This document shows positions 43,960 through 52,651 of a DNA stretch of 64,000 bases, piece by piece (the stretch's first letter is position 1; each line of letters starts with the position of its first letter). The stretch is from an uncultured Bacteroidales bacterium (GTDB taxonomy: Bacteria; Bacteroidota; Bacteroidia; Bacteroidales; UBA932): contig CALUTT010000028.1 in the NCBI GenBank assembly GCA_944323775.1, positions 1 through 64,000 of the forward strand, given 5' to 3'. The notes beneath the pieces are model-generated. The model was not told the DNA's origin, did no database searches, and was given only the letters and a program-made list of their open reading frames with translations. Both the position numbers and the translations under genes were made by a program.

Positions 43960-44663
43960 TTTGTCTGCGGCTGTGCGCCTTCCTGTCCGGCCTCATCGGC
44001 GGAAGAGGGAATCAGGCGGTCGGTGTAGAGTATGCCCTCGAGATGGTCTGTCTCGTGCTGGAAAATCACTGCCGTGTAGCCTTCGACGGTGTCGCGGACC
44101 TGCTGCAATGTCTGCGGGTCCGTGTAGCTGACCACAACCTGCATGGAGCGTTCCACTTCGCCCCTGCGGTCCGGGACGGAGAGGCAGCCTTCAGGGCCGG
44201 TCTGCTTCTCGTCGGACATGGACTCTATGCGGATGTTGGGATAGACCTCGAAGGGATGCCCGGGCTTGTCGTAGCGCATCACGGCAATCACTCTGCGGTT
44301 GATTCCGACCTGCGGCGCTGCAATTCCCACTCCGTCCTGGGAGGGGTCCGTGACGGTTGCGACCATTTTGTCGGCAAGTATCCTGTATGTTTCGGACCTG
44401 ATCTCGCCTGCGGGAAGGTCCGTGCTCGGAGTCCTGAGCACAACCGAGTCTGCGGGGTCGGTGACCAGCAGTACACGCATCGTGGAGCCGCTTCCTTCGA
44501 TGAGCGCCTTCTCGGCGGAGGAAAGGCGTGATGCTCCGCGAGTCGCGCCGCATCCGGACGAAACAACGGCGGCAGTCGCAAGGAGTGCCGCCGGAAGTAT
44601 CAGATGTCTTGAAATATCGTGCATGAAAGTAAAGTTACGAAAAAAAGAATTATAGTATCTCAT
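43956..44663 (-). CDS. def: Peptide deformylase with lipoprotein signal
   Basis: 235 residues from the ATG at 44663, which overlaps the previous stop by ATGA; an ATG at 44624 (222 residues) would give a more standard signal peptide. The three deformylase motifs are intact: GVGIAAPQVG near 110, EGCLSVP near 156 and the metal site QHETDHLEG near 200. The N-terminus, however, is a lipoprotein signal (ALLATAAVVSSGC), so this enzyme should be exported and lipid-anchored, where there are no nascent formylated chains. It may act on formyl peptides outside the cytoplasm, or on another amide (inference). A housekeeping deformylase should be elsewhere in the genome. Confidence 0.9.
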   Translation of the reverse strand: MRYYNSFFRNFTFMHDISRHLILPAALLATAAVVSSGCGATRGASRLSSAEKALIEGSGSTMRVLLVTDPADSVVLRTPSTDLPAGEIRSETYRILADKMVATVTDPSQDGVGIAAPQVGINRRVIAVMRYDKPGHPFEVYPNIRIESMSDEKQTGPEGCLSVPDRRGEVERSMQVVVSYTDPQTLQQVRDTVEGYTAVIFQHETDHLEGILYTDRLIPSSADEAGQEGAQPQTK

Positions 44664-45634
44664 TCCCCGACATACTTCCCGGTGAACTCCCGTATCCTTT
44701 GGGCGTACTCTTCGGGATCTTCGCGGCAGGCGAGTGCATGGGCGACGCCTGGCAGGGTCCAGAGCTGCGAAGGTGCAGTGCAGGCATCGTGGAGAGGGTA
44801 GACCATCCAGGTGGGGACGAAGGTGTCGGCCTCTCCGTGGATGAACATCATGGGGAGGGTGTTCTTCCTGACCTGTTCAAGCGGGGATGCCTGCCTGAAG
44901 CTCCAGCCGTATTCGATGCGGCATAGCAGGTCGGCGAGATCCAGCATAGGGAAGGCCGGAAGAGAAAAGCGCTGCCTGAGCTCGTTCTTGAACTCGTCCC
45001 AGACGCTCGTGTAGCCGCAGTCCTCGATGAAGCACCTGACATATGGCTGGAGCTGCGGCCTTGAGGGCAGCTCTCCTGCGACACACATGGTCGTGGCGGC
45101 GCCCATTGAGATCCCGTGCACGATTATCCTTGTGTTCTCTCCGAAAATCCTTACCGCCTCTTCCATCCATTTCAGAACGTCCAGCCTGTCTTTCCAGCCC
45201 ATGCGTATTGCCTTGCCTCCGCTCAGACCGTGTGCGTAAAGGTCGGGCAGGAGGACGTTGTAGCCCATGCGGCTGTAGATATGCGCAACCATCATCATCC
45301 CAAGGGCGTTGTCGGTATATCCGTGCACGAGTACGGCTGTCTTGCCGCTTCCTTCCGCTGAGGGAATCAGCAGGGCGTGCAGGCGTGTGCCGTCGTCTGA
45401 GTCCATGTAGAGGTCCTGAATGGCTCCGGAGGTTCTCAGAGAGTCGTACCAAGCGAAAGTCTGCGGGTAGTTCTCTGCCATGCGTTCCTGCGAAGCGGCT
45501 ATGTCGCGGCTGTATGTCTGGAGCGCCGAAGGCTTGAGGGCGATGTTAAGCAGCATCTGCGCCCCGCCCAGCGCTATGACGAGCAGCGCCGCTAGCACTG
45601 CAAGGCTGCGTCTTGCTGTCTTTGCAATATTCAT
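44660..45634 (-). CDS. Membrane-anchored alpha/beta hydrolase
   Basis: 324 residues. An N-terminal membrane anchor (about 10-30) precedes an alpha/beta-hydrolase fold: LVHGYTDN near 100 forms the oxyanion side, the nucleophile elbow is GISMGA near 180 (Ser), and GEADTFVP near 265 and GVAHAL near 298 give the Asp and His. Similar proteins are annotated as serine aminopeptidase S33 or BAAT-like hydrolases. The ATG at 45634 is chosen because it overlaps the stop of the Hdr membrane subunit by ATGA. It is the sixth gene of the Hdr-like operon; a direct link to electron transfer is not evident. Confidence 0.9.
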   Translation of the reverse strand: MNIAKTARRSLAVLAALLVIALGGAQMLLNIALKPSALQTYSRDIAASQERMAENYPQTFAWYDSLRTSGAIQDLYMDSDDGTRLHALLIPSAEGSGKTAVLVHGYTDNALGMMMVAHIYSRMGYNVLLPDLYAHGLSGGKAIRMGWKDRLDVLKWMEEAVRIFGENTRIIVHGISMGAATTMCVAGELPSRPQLQPYVRCFIEDCGYTSVWDEFKNELRQRFSLPAFPMLDLADLLCRIEYGWSFRQASPLEQVRKNTLPMMFIHGEADTFVPTWMVYPLHDACTAPSQLWTLPGVAHALACREDPEEYAQRIREFTGKYVGE

Positions 45635-47451
45635 GATGTGCGGGTTTGTGTCCTGGTGTTCCTGTCGACGGTTTCCGCGATGTCTTCGACCTTCCTGTCT
45701 GCATAGCGGCGGAAGGTGTCCAGACACAGCGGGCAGGCGGTGACTATCACGTCGGGAGACGCCACGGTCAGGTTGTCGAGGGCGTTCTGCGTGATGACCC
45801 TGCGCTTGTCGAAGCCGAGCGTAAGGCTGCCGACACTGCCGCCGCAGCAAATGCTTTCCCGGCGGTTCTTCTCAGCCTCGACCAGGCTGCCGACCTTTCG
45901 GAGCACATTGCGCGGCTGCTCGTATATCCCGCATCCGCGTCCGAGCTCGCACGGATCGTGGTAGACGAATGTCCTGTCCTCTGCTCCGAGAGCGAGCCTC
46001 CCGGAGGAAACCAGTCCTTCGATGAACTCGGTATGATGGACTATCCTGATTCCGTCGAGCCTGTATTTCTCCTTGAAGATCCTGTAGCAGATAGGGCAGG
46101 TGAGCAGCAGGGTGTCAGCTCCGGAGCTCAGGATGATCTCCGTGTTCTTCTTCATCATCTGACGTGCCTGGTCGATGCGTCCTGCCATCCACATCGGACG
46201 TCCGCAGCAGATGCCGCCGTCCTTGTCCATCAGTTCATAATCGATCCCTGCCTTGCGCAGCAGCGATTCCATGGCCTTTTTGATCGAGGGGGTGAGAGCG
46301 GTCATGCATCCGGCGTAATAGAGCACCTTGCCGCGGCTGTCCACAGTGAGAGGGGATGTGTCGATGGAGGTGTAGTCCGGATTGATGCCGTAACGGCGGA
46401 CGGACCTCTGGGCTATGCGCAGCCGGTCGCCTTCGACTCCGACAGGGCACACTGCGGTGCACTTGCCGCACAGCAGGCATTTGTCGCTGATCTCTTCGAT
46501 GCGTTTCTCGTTGCCTCTGCGTATCTGGCGGTTAAGGTAGACCGTCGTGTCGCGGGTGTTGGCCTTCTGGACGCTCATCGGGCACGCGTCGATGCACAGT
46601 CCGCAGCCCGGACACGAATATACCTGGGTCTTGGCAAGTCCCTTGCGGGCATTGCGTATCTTGATTCCGGCGTTGCGCAGCGGAATCAGAAGTATCTCGG
46701 AGGGTATGTGCATGTAGCGCGTGAACGGCAGGACGACGAAGAATATGCCGAGCGCGCATGAATATGCCCACCACCAGGGGAGTACGCTTGCCTGGTCACC
46801 GAGCAGGGGTGTCAGCAGGTGGTTGATCGACCTGGTGAGGAAAGAGCCTCCGCTGATGTTGGCAGTGAAGCTCTCGGCAAGCAGCCTGAGTGGGAAGATC
46901 GCCCACAGCGAGTAAAGCCCCACCATGTCGAGCAGGCTCGGCCTGGTAGTGCGTCTCATCCCGAACAGCCTGGAACGCAGGCGCTTGATCATGGCCAGGG
47001 CGATTCCGCTCAGGACCACGAGCAGGAAAAAGTCCATCAGGAAGAACAGCACCTCTCCCTTCATCGTGTGCTCGTCCTCCGCCACGAAGTAGCGGAAGAA
47101 GATGGGGTAGTAGAACAGCTTCACCCTGTGCGGAGTGTAGAGCAGCACCTCTATGTGCCCGACGACTATCAGCATGAACCATCCGAAGGCGATGCTTGAG
47201 TGCATGTAGCCCAGGAGCTTGTTGCGCTTCCATATCTTCACGTGCAGCAGGCAGTCGCAGAAGATGTCCCTGACGTTCTTGAGCATTGTCTTCGGGGTGA
47301 CGAGCGACACGAGGAAGCGCTTCCTGTCCGCGCCCGGGAGCTGGAAGAATATCCTGCCCAGGGCGAACACGCAGTACGTGAGTACGAACGCCATTCCTAT
47401 CATGAACGGCAGAACGAAGTTGTTGTATCCTGACGGAAATCTTTCTACCAC
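45631..47451 (-). CDS. HdrD-like membrane subunit (cytochrome-b-like helices plus Fe-S and CCG domains)
   Basis: 606 residues starting at GTG 47451. Residues 1-250 have about six membrane helices like the gamma subunit of nitrate reductase/HdrE (haem-binding helices with spaced His). Then come two [4Fe-4S] motifs (Cys280, 283, 286, 290 and Cys325, 328, 331, 335) and two CCG domains (CYYAGC-type YYAGCMT near 373 and ICCGR near 408; HDPCELGRGC near 510 and ICCGG near 550). The layout equals HdrE+HdrD or QmoC+HdrD in one chain and suggests electron exchange with the quinone pool. The gene sits between an HdrC-like subunit and a hydrolase. Confidence 0.9.
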   Translation of the reverse strand: MVERFPSGYNNFVLPFMIGMAFVLTYCVFALGRIFFQLPGADRKRFLVSLVTPKTMLKNVRDIFCDCLLHVKIWKRNKLLGYMHSSIAFGWFMLIVVGHIEVLLYTPHRVKLFYYPIFFRYFVAEDEHTMKGEVLFFLMDFFLLVVLSGIALAMIKRLRSRLFGMRRTTRPSLLDMVGLYSLWAIFPLRLLAESFTANISGGSFLTRSINHLLTPLLGDQASVLPWWWAYSCALGIFFVVLPFTRYMHIPSEILLIPLRNAGIKIRNARKGLAKTQVYSCPGCGLCIDACPMSVQKANTRDTTVYLNRQIRRGNEKRIEEISDKCLLCGKCTAVCPVGVEGDRLRIAQRSVRRYGINPDYTSIDTSPLTVDSRGKVLYYAGCMTALTPSIKKAMESLLRKAGIDYELMDKDGGICCGRPMWMAGRIDQARQMMKKNTEIILSSGADTLLLTCPICYRIFKEKYRLDGIRIVHHTEFIEGLVSSGRLALGAEDRTFVYHDPCELGRGCGIYEQPRNVLRKVGSLVEAEKNRRESICCGGSVGSLTLGFDKRRVITQNALDNLTVASPDVIVTACPLCLDTFRRYADRKVEDIAETVDRNTRTQTRTS

Positions 47452-47452
47452 C

Positions 47453-47785
47453 TCAGTCTTCCTTATAGAGTTTGCAAATTGAGAGTATCAGATGTCTCGT
47501 ATTGATTCCGCGAGGGCAGACTATGGAGCATTTCCCGCAGAGCATGCAGCAACGCAGCATGTTGACTGCCTCCTTCTGCTTGCCGCGCTGGAGGCAGTGG
47601 AGAACCTTTCTCAGGCTCATGCCGCTGAACGTCCCGGCGGGACAGGTGGCGCTGCAGGAGCCGCAGGCCATGCACTTCCACGCGTCAGGCTCGAGTTCAT
47701 GCAGTTTGTCGAACAGGGTGAAGTCCACCTTGTCCATGTCGATTGTCGAGCTCGGGGAGAGTTTGAATCCGAAGATGTTGTCCAT
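47453..47785 (-). CDS. HdrC-like double [4Fe-4S] protein
   Basis: 110 residues with two complete ferredoxin-type motifs, Cys38-41-44-48 and Cys80-83-86-90, each followed by Pro. The spacing and the helical segment between them match the HdrC small subunit. It sits one base before the GTG of the membrane subunit and nine bases after the HdrA-like gene, so it should carry electrons between them. No membrane segment. Confidence 0.9.
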   Translation of the reverse strand: MDNIFGFKLSPSSTIDMDKVDFTLFDKLHELEPDAWKCMACGSCSATCPAGTFSGMSLRKVLHCLQRGKQKEAVNMLRCCMLCGKCSIVCPRGINTRHLILSICKLYKED

Positions 47786-47794
47786 GTTGCTCCG

Positions 47795-48811
47795 CTATGA
47801 TCTGTAAAGGAACGAGACTATTTCGAGTGCGGCCGTGTCGGCCTCTGCGAGTGTTTCCGGAATGGTCTTGGGCCCGGTGCATGCCCCGGCATAGAAGATT
47901 CCCTCGAGAGGTGACTGGACTACGGCGCTGACGTTGTTGCGGCTCTTGAAGAAGCCGTCCGTGTCTACCGGCAGCCTCAGCATCGATGCGAGGGATTCCG
48001 TGTCGCGGCCGCAGACCATGCCTGACATCAGCACCAGCAGGTCGAGCTTGACCTTGACCGGCTTGCCGGCCAGGGTGTCCTCGGCCTTAACCACGACCCT
48101 TCCGTCGATGTCCTCGCTGACTTCGGAGACTCTTCCCCTGATGAAGCGTATGCCATAGTCCCTCTGGGCGGAGATGTAGAAGTCCTCGAACTTCTTCCCG
48201 AACATCCTCAGGTCCATGTAGAAGCAGTATACAGCGGCATCGGGGAACTTCTTCTTCATCTCGATGGCCTGCTTGACAGCAGTGATGCAGCAGACCTTTG
48301 AACATTGGGAGTTGCGCGCCTTTTCGTCACGCGAGCCGACGCAGTGGACGAAGCCCATCGCCCTGATTTCGCCGCCGTCGACCCTCTTGTCGCTGCCGGT
48401 GTTGAACCAGTGCTCGAGATCTCCGTTGGTTATGACCCGGTCATAGACTCCGTAACCGTATTCTTCCTTTTTCGCAGCGTCGAAGAGAGAGAATCCCGTC
48501 GTGAAGAGCACGGCCCTCGCGATTACTGAGATTCCGTTGGAGAGCATGATGTTGTAGCCGTCGCGCAGCCTGTTCATGAAGGAAATCTCGGTCTCGAGGA
48601 ATATGTTGGCCTCGGCGGTGTCCCTGATAAGGCCGGAGACCACCTCGCCTGCAGGGGTCATGTCCGGGAACAGGCAGTGCCACTGGGCGACGTGCCCTCC
48701 GAGGCGGTCCTGCTTTTCGACTATTATGGGCCTGTAGCCCAGCCTGAGGAGCCGCTTTGCGGCCTCAAGTCCGGCGATACCTCCGCCCACTATGACTATG
48801 TTCTGTTTCAT
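47795..48811 (-). CDS. HdrA/QmoA-like FAD oxidoreductase
   Basis: 338 residues. The FAD-binding Rossmann motif GGGIAGLEAAKRLL starts at residue 9, followed by RLGGHVAQ near 37. The HdrA Fe-S motif is seen as GSRDEKARNSQCSKVCC near 158-175, and a second dinucleotide block ends in GIFYAGACTGPKTIPETLAEA near 305. It is short compared with methanogen HdrA (about 650), lacking the extra ferredoxin domains, and is nearer QmoA. It should hold the flavin at which electrons split or join in the complex. Stop and starts are spaced by 9-19 bases from neighbours. Confidence 0.9.
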   Translation of the reverse strand: MKQNIVIVGGGIAGLEAAKRLLRLGYRPIIVEKQDRLGGHVAQWHCLFPDMTPAGEVVSGLIRDTAEANIFLETEISFMNRLRDGYNIMLSNGISVIARAVLFTTGFSLFDAAKKEEYGYGVYDRVITNGDLEHWFNTGSDKRVDGGEIRAMGFVHCVGSRDEKARNSQCSKVCCITAVKQAIEMKKKFPDAAVYCFYMDLRMFGKKFEDFYISAQRDYGIRFIRGRVSEVSEDIDGRVVVKAEDTLAGKPVKVKLDLLVLMSGMVCGRDTESLASMLRLPVDTDGFFKSRNNVSAVVQSPLEGIFYAGACTGPKTIPETLAEADTAALEIVSFLYRS

Positions 48812-48830
48812 CGTGTCGGTCTTTTGGCTT

Positions 48831-49901
48831 TCAGCAGCATCTCAGTACTCCCGGGAGTTCCGGCTTCATGAGTTCCTTCCGGTCGACTCCCTTGTATTTG
48901 TCTTCAGGCCTGTAGGGTATGCCTATCTTGTCTAGAAGGGGTTCCACGGCGACCTGGTGCAGCTGCAGCCCGAGGTCCCACGGATCGTAGCCCAGGACCA
49001 GCCCCGCTACTTCCTCGTATGTGAAGACGGGTATGCCGTACCCGTTGTCGCCATAGGTCTTGCCCTCGGTCTCGGCTATCACGTACTGCCACCTGTCCAG
49101 GAAGTAAGGGCAGCCCGGGCAGTTGGTTATTATCATGTCGGGGTGGTACGGCTCCATTGACTCGAAGTTCTTGTAGGTGTTGGAGAGCGAGTACCCGCGG
49201 TTCGCCTTGACGTGATACTGCCTGAACCCGTAGCCGCAGCAGTGACGGCGTTCGGGATAGTCCACGACGCTTCCTCCCCAGGCCTCCACCATGCCGCAGA
49301 GGACGTAGGGATATTCGGCCCCGCCGACTCCCTTGGACGGGAACATCTTTGAGTAGTGGCATCCGATATGCTCGACTACCTTGAGAGGTTCCCCGGTCCT
49401 GGCGTTTACCAGCCTGTAGCGCGCTTTCTCGGCTATCAGGTTGCGGTACTTGTATATCAGGTCGCTTGCGTGGGCGACGTATTTCGGCTTCTTGAACTCG
49501 CGGCGGCAGGCCTTCCAGAGGAGCTCGCGTATGCGGGTCTCGAGCTCGGGGAACTCGTTCCAGGTCTCGAGTATCTCAATGTAGTTGCCGAACGAGGTGA
49601 TGCATGAGGCGACGTAGTTTTCGTAGCCGGCCTCGGTCATCAGCGAGAACTGTCTTGCGACTATGGTCATCACAGTCTCCTGCGGGATGGTGTCGCAGTG
49701 GTAGGCGATACCGCCGCATGTGGTGTGGCTGGGTGTCTCGTAGAAGTCTCTTCCGAGCACTCCGCGGCATATCTCCAGGAACATCCTTTCAGCCCCCGGG
49801 AAGAAGTTCTGCCTGATGCAGCTCCTGACATAGAACCAGTGGTCGTCAGGTATTTCCTTCTGGTAGTCGGCCCAGATTTTCTGTTTGCCCTGATATATCA
49901 T
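48831..49901 (-). CDS. HdrB-like CCG-domain subunit
   Basis: 356 residues with two Cys-rich CCG-like blocks. The first is degenerate (TCGGIAYHC near 61). The second is complete: GCHYSKMFP near 175, HCCGYGF near 218 and NCPGCPYF near 258, the spacing that in HdrB binds noncubane [4Fe-4S] clusters and reduces a disulfide. No membrane segment. It lies 45 bases after an HdrC-like gene. The heterodisulfide CoM-S-S-CoB does not exist in Bacteroidales, so the true substrate is unknown. Confidence 0.88.
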   Translation of the reverse strand: MIYQGKQKIWADYQKEIPDDHWFYVRSCIRQNFFPGAERMFLEICRGVLGRDFYETPSHTTCGGIAYHCDTIPQETVMTIVARQFSLMTEAGYENYVASCITSFGNYIEILETWNEFPELETRIRELLWKACRREFKKPKYVAHASDLIYKYRNLIAEKARYRLVNARTGEPLKVVEHIGCHYSKMFPSKGVGGAEYPYVLCGMVEAWGGSVVDYPERRHCCGYGFRQYHVKANRGYSLSNTYKNFESMEPYHPDMIITNCPGCPYFLDRWQYVIAETEGKTYGDNGYGIPVFTYEEVAGLVLGYDPWDLGLQLHQVAVEPLLDKIGIPYRPEDKYKGVDRKELMKPELPGVLRCC

Positions 49902-49946
49902 ATTGTCTCCATGTGTGTGTTCCGTTGTTGTCTTGCGCCCTGGAAG

Positions 49947-50645
49947 CTACTCTTCGTTAAGGTGTCCGGGCGAGTTCTTCTCGAATGCGACCCTTGCGTA
50001 TTCGTCGATGTCGAGCCCCATCTCCTCGGCCTTGATCCTGGAGTATCTCTCGACAGTCTCTATCCTTTCTGTGCCTCCCGTTACGTCGAAGATGCTCTTC
50101 AGCTCGTCGAGGGATTCCTGCGGGATCTTCCTGAGTACTCCCGGCCCTTCTCCCTGGTAGTTGGCCCCGAGCCTCTGCAGGCTGTCCCTGAGGTGCTCCG
50201 TGTGCCATTTCCATACAGGGCCTGACTCGACGTGGTCCTCCCAGCGGAAAGTGTCGGGATAGATGCAGTATCCGTACTTGAGGATGTTGCCGGTGAGCAT
50301 GCGGGTCAGAGGCAGCAGCTGGCGGCCCTTCTCCGAGCAGGTGAAGTACCCGAGCCTGGCCGAGAGGTTCCTCAGCGCCATTATTACAAGTCCCGGGCCG
50401 TTCTTGCGCGGACACCTGGTCACGCATGACATGCACTCTCCGCAATACCAGATGGTGTCGCTTTTCAGCAGCGCCTCTATCTCGTCCTCGTTCTTGCTCT
50501 GGACAGTGTCAACGATCTTGCGTGGATCGTAGCGGTAGAATTCTGCCGCCGGACATATTGCAGTGCATGTGCCGCAGTTGATGCAGGTCTTCAGACCCTC
50601 CTTCACACGGTAGTCCTTGATAAGTTCGTCGTAGAGTTTGCCCAT
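49947..50645 (-). CDS. HdrC-like double [4Fe-4S] subunit, first gene of the Hdr operon
   Basis: 232 residues. The N-terminal ferredoxin domain has Cys21-24-27-31 and Cys68-71-74-78, both followed by Pro. The remaining 150 residues are helical with a WKWHTEHLR segment and are longer than standard HdrC. It is the first gene of an eight-gene minus-strand operon; its upstream region shares the short intergenic stretch with the L-galactose operon, transcribed the other way. A TATATTTA box lies there but without a well-spaced -33. Confidence 0.9.
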   Translation of the reverse strand: MGKLYDELIKDYRVKEGLKTCINCGTCTAICPAAEFYRYDPRKIVDTVQSKNEDEIEALLKSDTIWYCGECMSCVTRCPRKNGPGLVIMALRNLSARLGYFTCSEKGRQLLPLTRMLTGNILKYGYCIYPDTFRWEDHVESGPVWKWHTEHLRDSLQRLGANYQGEGPGVLRKIPQESLDELKSIFDVTGGTERIETVERYSRIKAEEMGLDIDEYARVAFEKNSPGHLNEE

Positions 50646-50732
50646 AATGCGGATAATCTGTTTGTTTTTGCCGTACCCTGTGTGCCGGCACGGCGCCGTA
50701 AATATAGGCTTTTATTTTCAGACAAAAATAAT

Positions 50733-50740
50733 TAGATTTG
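50733..50740 (+). promoter_or_regulatory. -7 box of the L-galactose operon
   Basis: TAGATTTG matches TAnnTTTG exactly, 42 bases before the first start codon. No clear TTTG sits at -33, so an activator may help here (inference). Confidence 0.55.
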
Positions 50741-50782
50741 TAAAATTGAAGCCACAAGAACAACACTAAAACACTTTAGCAT

Positions 50783-51715
50783 ATGAAATACAATGACTTG
50801 GGCAAGACGGGACTCAAGGTCCCCGTGCTGAGTTTCGGTGCGTCCTCGCTCGGAGGAGTCTTCCACTCTATCAAGGAGCAGGAGGCCCTGAAGGCTGTCT
50901 TCACCGCCGTGGAGAACGGGCTGAACTTCATTGATGTCTCTCCCTATTACGGCCACTACAAGGCCGAGACTGTGCTGGGAAAGGCTCTTGAGAAGCTTCC
51001 GAGAGAGTCCTTCATCCTTTCGACCAAGGTCGGCAGGTACGGGAAGGACGGGGTAAACACCTGGGACTACTCCGGCCGCAGGGCGCAGGAAAGCGTCCAG
51101 GAAAGCATGGAGAGGCTTCACGTAGACCACATCGACCTCATCAATGTCCATGACATAGAGTTCGCTGACCTGCACCAGGTGGTGGGCGAGACCCTCCCGG
51201 CTCTGGTAGAACTCAGGGACAAGGGAATTGTGGGGCACGTTGGCATCACTGATCTCCAGCTCGAGAACCTCAAGTGGGTGATAGAGAATACGGAGCCCGG
51301 AGTTGTCGAGACGGTGCTGAACTTCTGCCACTATACCCTCAATGACGACAAGCTGGCCGATTTCCTCGGCTTCTTCAAGGATCGCGGCATAGGGGTAATC
51401 AACGCTTCACCCTTCTCGATGGGGCTTCTCACCATGAGGGGTGCACCTGACTGGCATCCTGCACCCGCTGCCCTCAAGGAGGCCTGCCGCAAGGCCGCCG
51501 AATTCTGCTCGCGCCAGGGATATCCCATAGAAAAGCTCGCACTGCAGTTCGCGGTCAGCAATCCCGATATCCAGACGACCCTGTTCAGCTCCGCCAACCC
51601 TGACTCTGTGCTGAAGAACATACGCTACATCGAAGAGCCGATCGACTGGGACCTCGTCGCCAAGGTCAGGGAGATCATCGGTGACCAGCAGAGGGTGAGC
51701 TGGGCCAACACTTGA
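50783..51715 (+). CDS. L-galactose 1-dehydrogenase (aldo/keto reductase)
   Basis: 310 residues of the aldo/keto reductase superfamily, with the catalytic tetrad Asp51 (FIDVSPYYG), Tyr56, Lys82 (LSTKVGRYG) and His123 (INVHDIEF). The sequence resembles plant L-galactose dehydrogenase. In Bacteroides vulgatus the enzyme Bvu0219 of the same type oxidises L-galactose to L-galactono-1,5-lactone, and the following genes here match that pathway in order. First gene of the operon; 12 bases to the lactonase gene. L-fucose oxidation is a possible side activity. Confidence 0.9.
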   Translation: MKYNDLGKTGLKVPVLSFGASSLGGVFHSIKEQEALKAVFTAVENGLNFIDVSPYYGHYKAETVLGKALEKLPRESFILSTKVGRYGKDGVNTWDYSGRRAQESVQESMERLHVDHIDLINVHDIEFADLHQVVGETLPALVELRDKGIVGHVGITDLQLENLKWVIENTEPGVVETVLNFCHYTLNDDKLADFLGFFKDRGIGVINASPFSMGLLTMRGAPDWHPAPAALKEACRKAAEFCSRQGYPIEKLALQFAVSNPDIQTTLFSSANPDSVLKNIRYIEEPIDWDLVAKVREIIGDQQRVSWANT

Positions 51716-51727
51716 TCTGAAGCAGCT

Positions 51728-52651
51728 ATGGGAATGACTATTATCGATGCACACTCGCATCTGTGGCTCCGCCAGGACACCGTGGTGGACGGCTATGAGA
51801 TCAGAACGCTTGAGAACGGCCGGTCCCTGTTCATGGGTGAGGTCCGCCAGATGCTTCCGCCGTTCATGATTGACGGCCGCAACAGCGCGGAAGTATTCCT
51901 TTCGAACATGGACTACGCCGGGGTCGGTGCCGCCGTGGTGACCCAGGAGTTCATCGACGGCATCCAGAACGATTATCTGCTGGAGGTAAAGAAAAAGTAT
52001 CCGGACAGGTTCTTCGTATGCGGGATGTGCGAATTCCGCAGGGACGGTTTCTATGCCCAGGCCGAAGACCTGATAGAGAAAGGCTTCCGCGGGATAAAGA
52101 TCCCTGCCCAGAGGCTGCTGATGAAAGACAGGCGTGTACGCCTCGATTCGGACGAGATGATGCGCATGTTCCGTCTCATGGAGAAGAACGGTGTAATACT
52201 TTCGGTCGATCTTGCCGACGGCGACACCCAGGTCGGAGAAATGGAGGAGATAATTGCGGAATGCCCCGGCCTCAAGATAGCGATCGGCCACTTCGGGATG
52301 GTCACGACAAAAGGGTGGAAGAGCCAGATACTTCTGGCGAGGAACCGCAACGTCATGATCGAGTCCGGAGGAATCACGTGGCTTTTCAATGACGAGTTCT
52401 ACCCTTTCAAGGGAGCCGTCAGGGCAATAAGGGAGGCTGCGGACCTGGTCGGAATCGAGAAGCTCATGTGGGGCTCGGACTATCCCAGGACCATCACTGC
52501 CATCACATACCGGATGTCATACGACTTCGTCCTGAAGTCGCCGGAACTCACTGACCGGGAGAAAGAACTGTTCCTCGGCCTGAACGCCAGGGACTTTTAC
52601 GGATTCGGACCGCTGCCGGATCTTCCGTACATCAAAAACATGTCAGAATGA
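51728..52651 (+). CDS. L-galactono-1,5-lactonase (amidohydrolase family 2)
   Basis: 307 residues of the TIM-barrel amidohydrolase superfamily: DAHSHLW (His9, His11) at the N-terminus, a Lys in RGIKIPAQR near 122, GHFGM near 202 and GSDYPR near 254 supply the expected metal and catalytic positions. Its counterpart in B. vulgatus is Bvu0220, which opens L-galactonolactone to L-galactonate. The stop overlaps the permease start (ATGA at 52648-52651). Cytoplasmic; no signal peptide. Confidence 0.88.
   Translation: MGMTIIDAHSHLWLRQDTVVDGYEIRTLENGRSLFMGEVRQMLPPFMIDGRNSAEVFLSNMDYAGVGAAVVTQEFIDGIQNDYLLEVKKKYPDRFFVCGMCEFRRDGFYAQAEDLIEKGFRGIKIPAQRLLMKDRRVRLDSDEMMRMFRLMEKNGVILSVDLADGDTQVGEMEEIIAECPGLKIAIGHFGMVTTKGWKSQILLARNRNVMIESGGITWLFNDEFYPFKGAVRAIREAADLVGIEKLMWGSDYPRTITAITYRMSYDFVLKSPELTDREKELFLGLNARDFYGFGPLPDLPYIKNMSE

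Noticed and set aside
44624..44663. Restricting the deformylase to the downstream ATG as proof of a cytosolic form
   Set aside because: Both possible starts keep the full lipoprotein signal, so the export prediction does not depend on the choice.
45646..46761. 371-codon plus-strand frame opposite the HdrD-like gene
   Set aside because: Overlaps conserved Fe-S and CCG motifs on the real strand; no homology seen.
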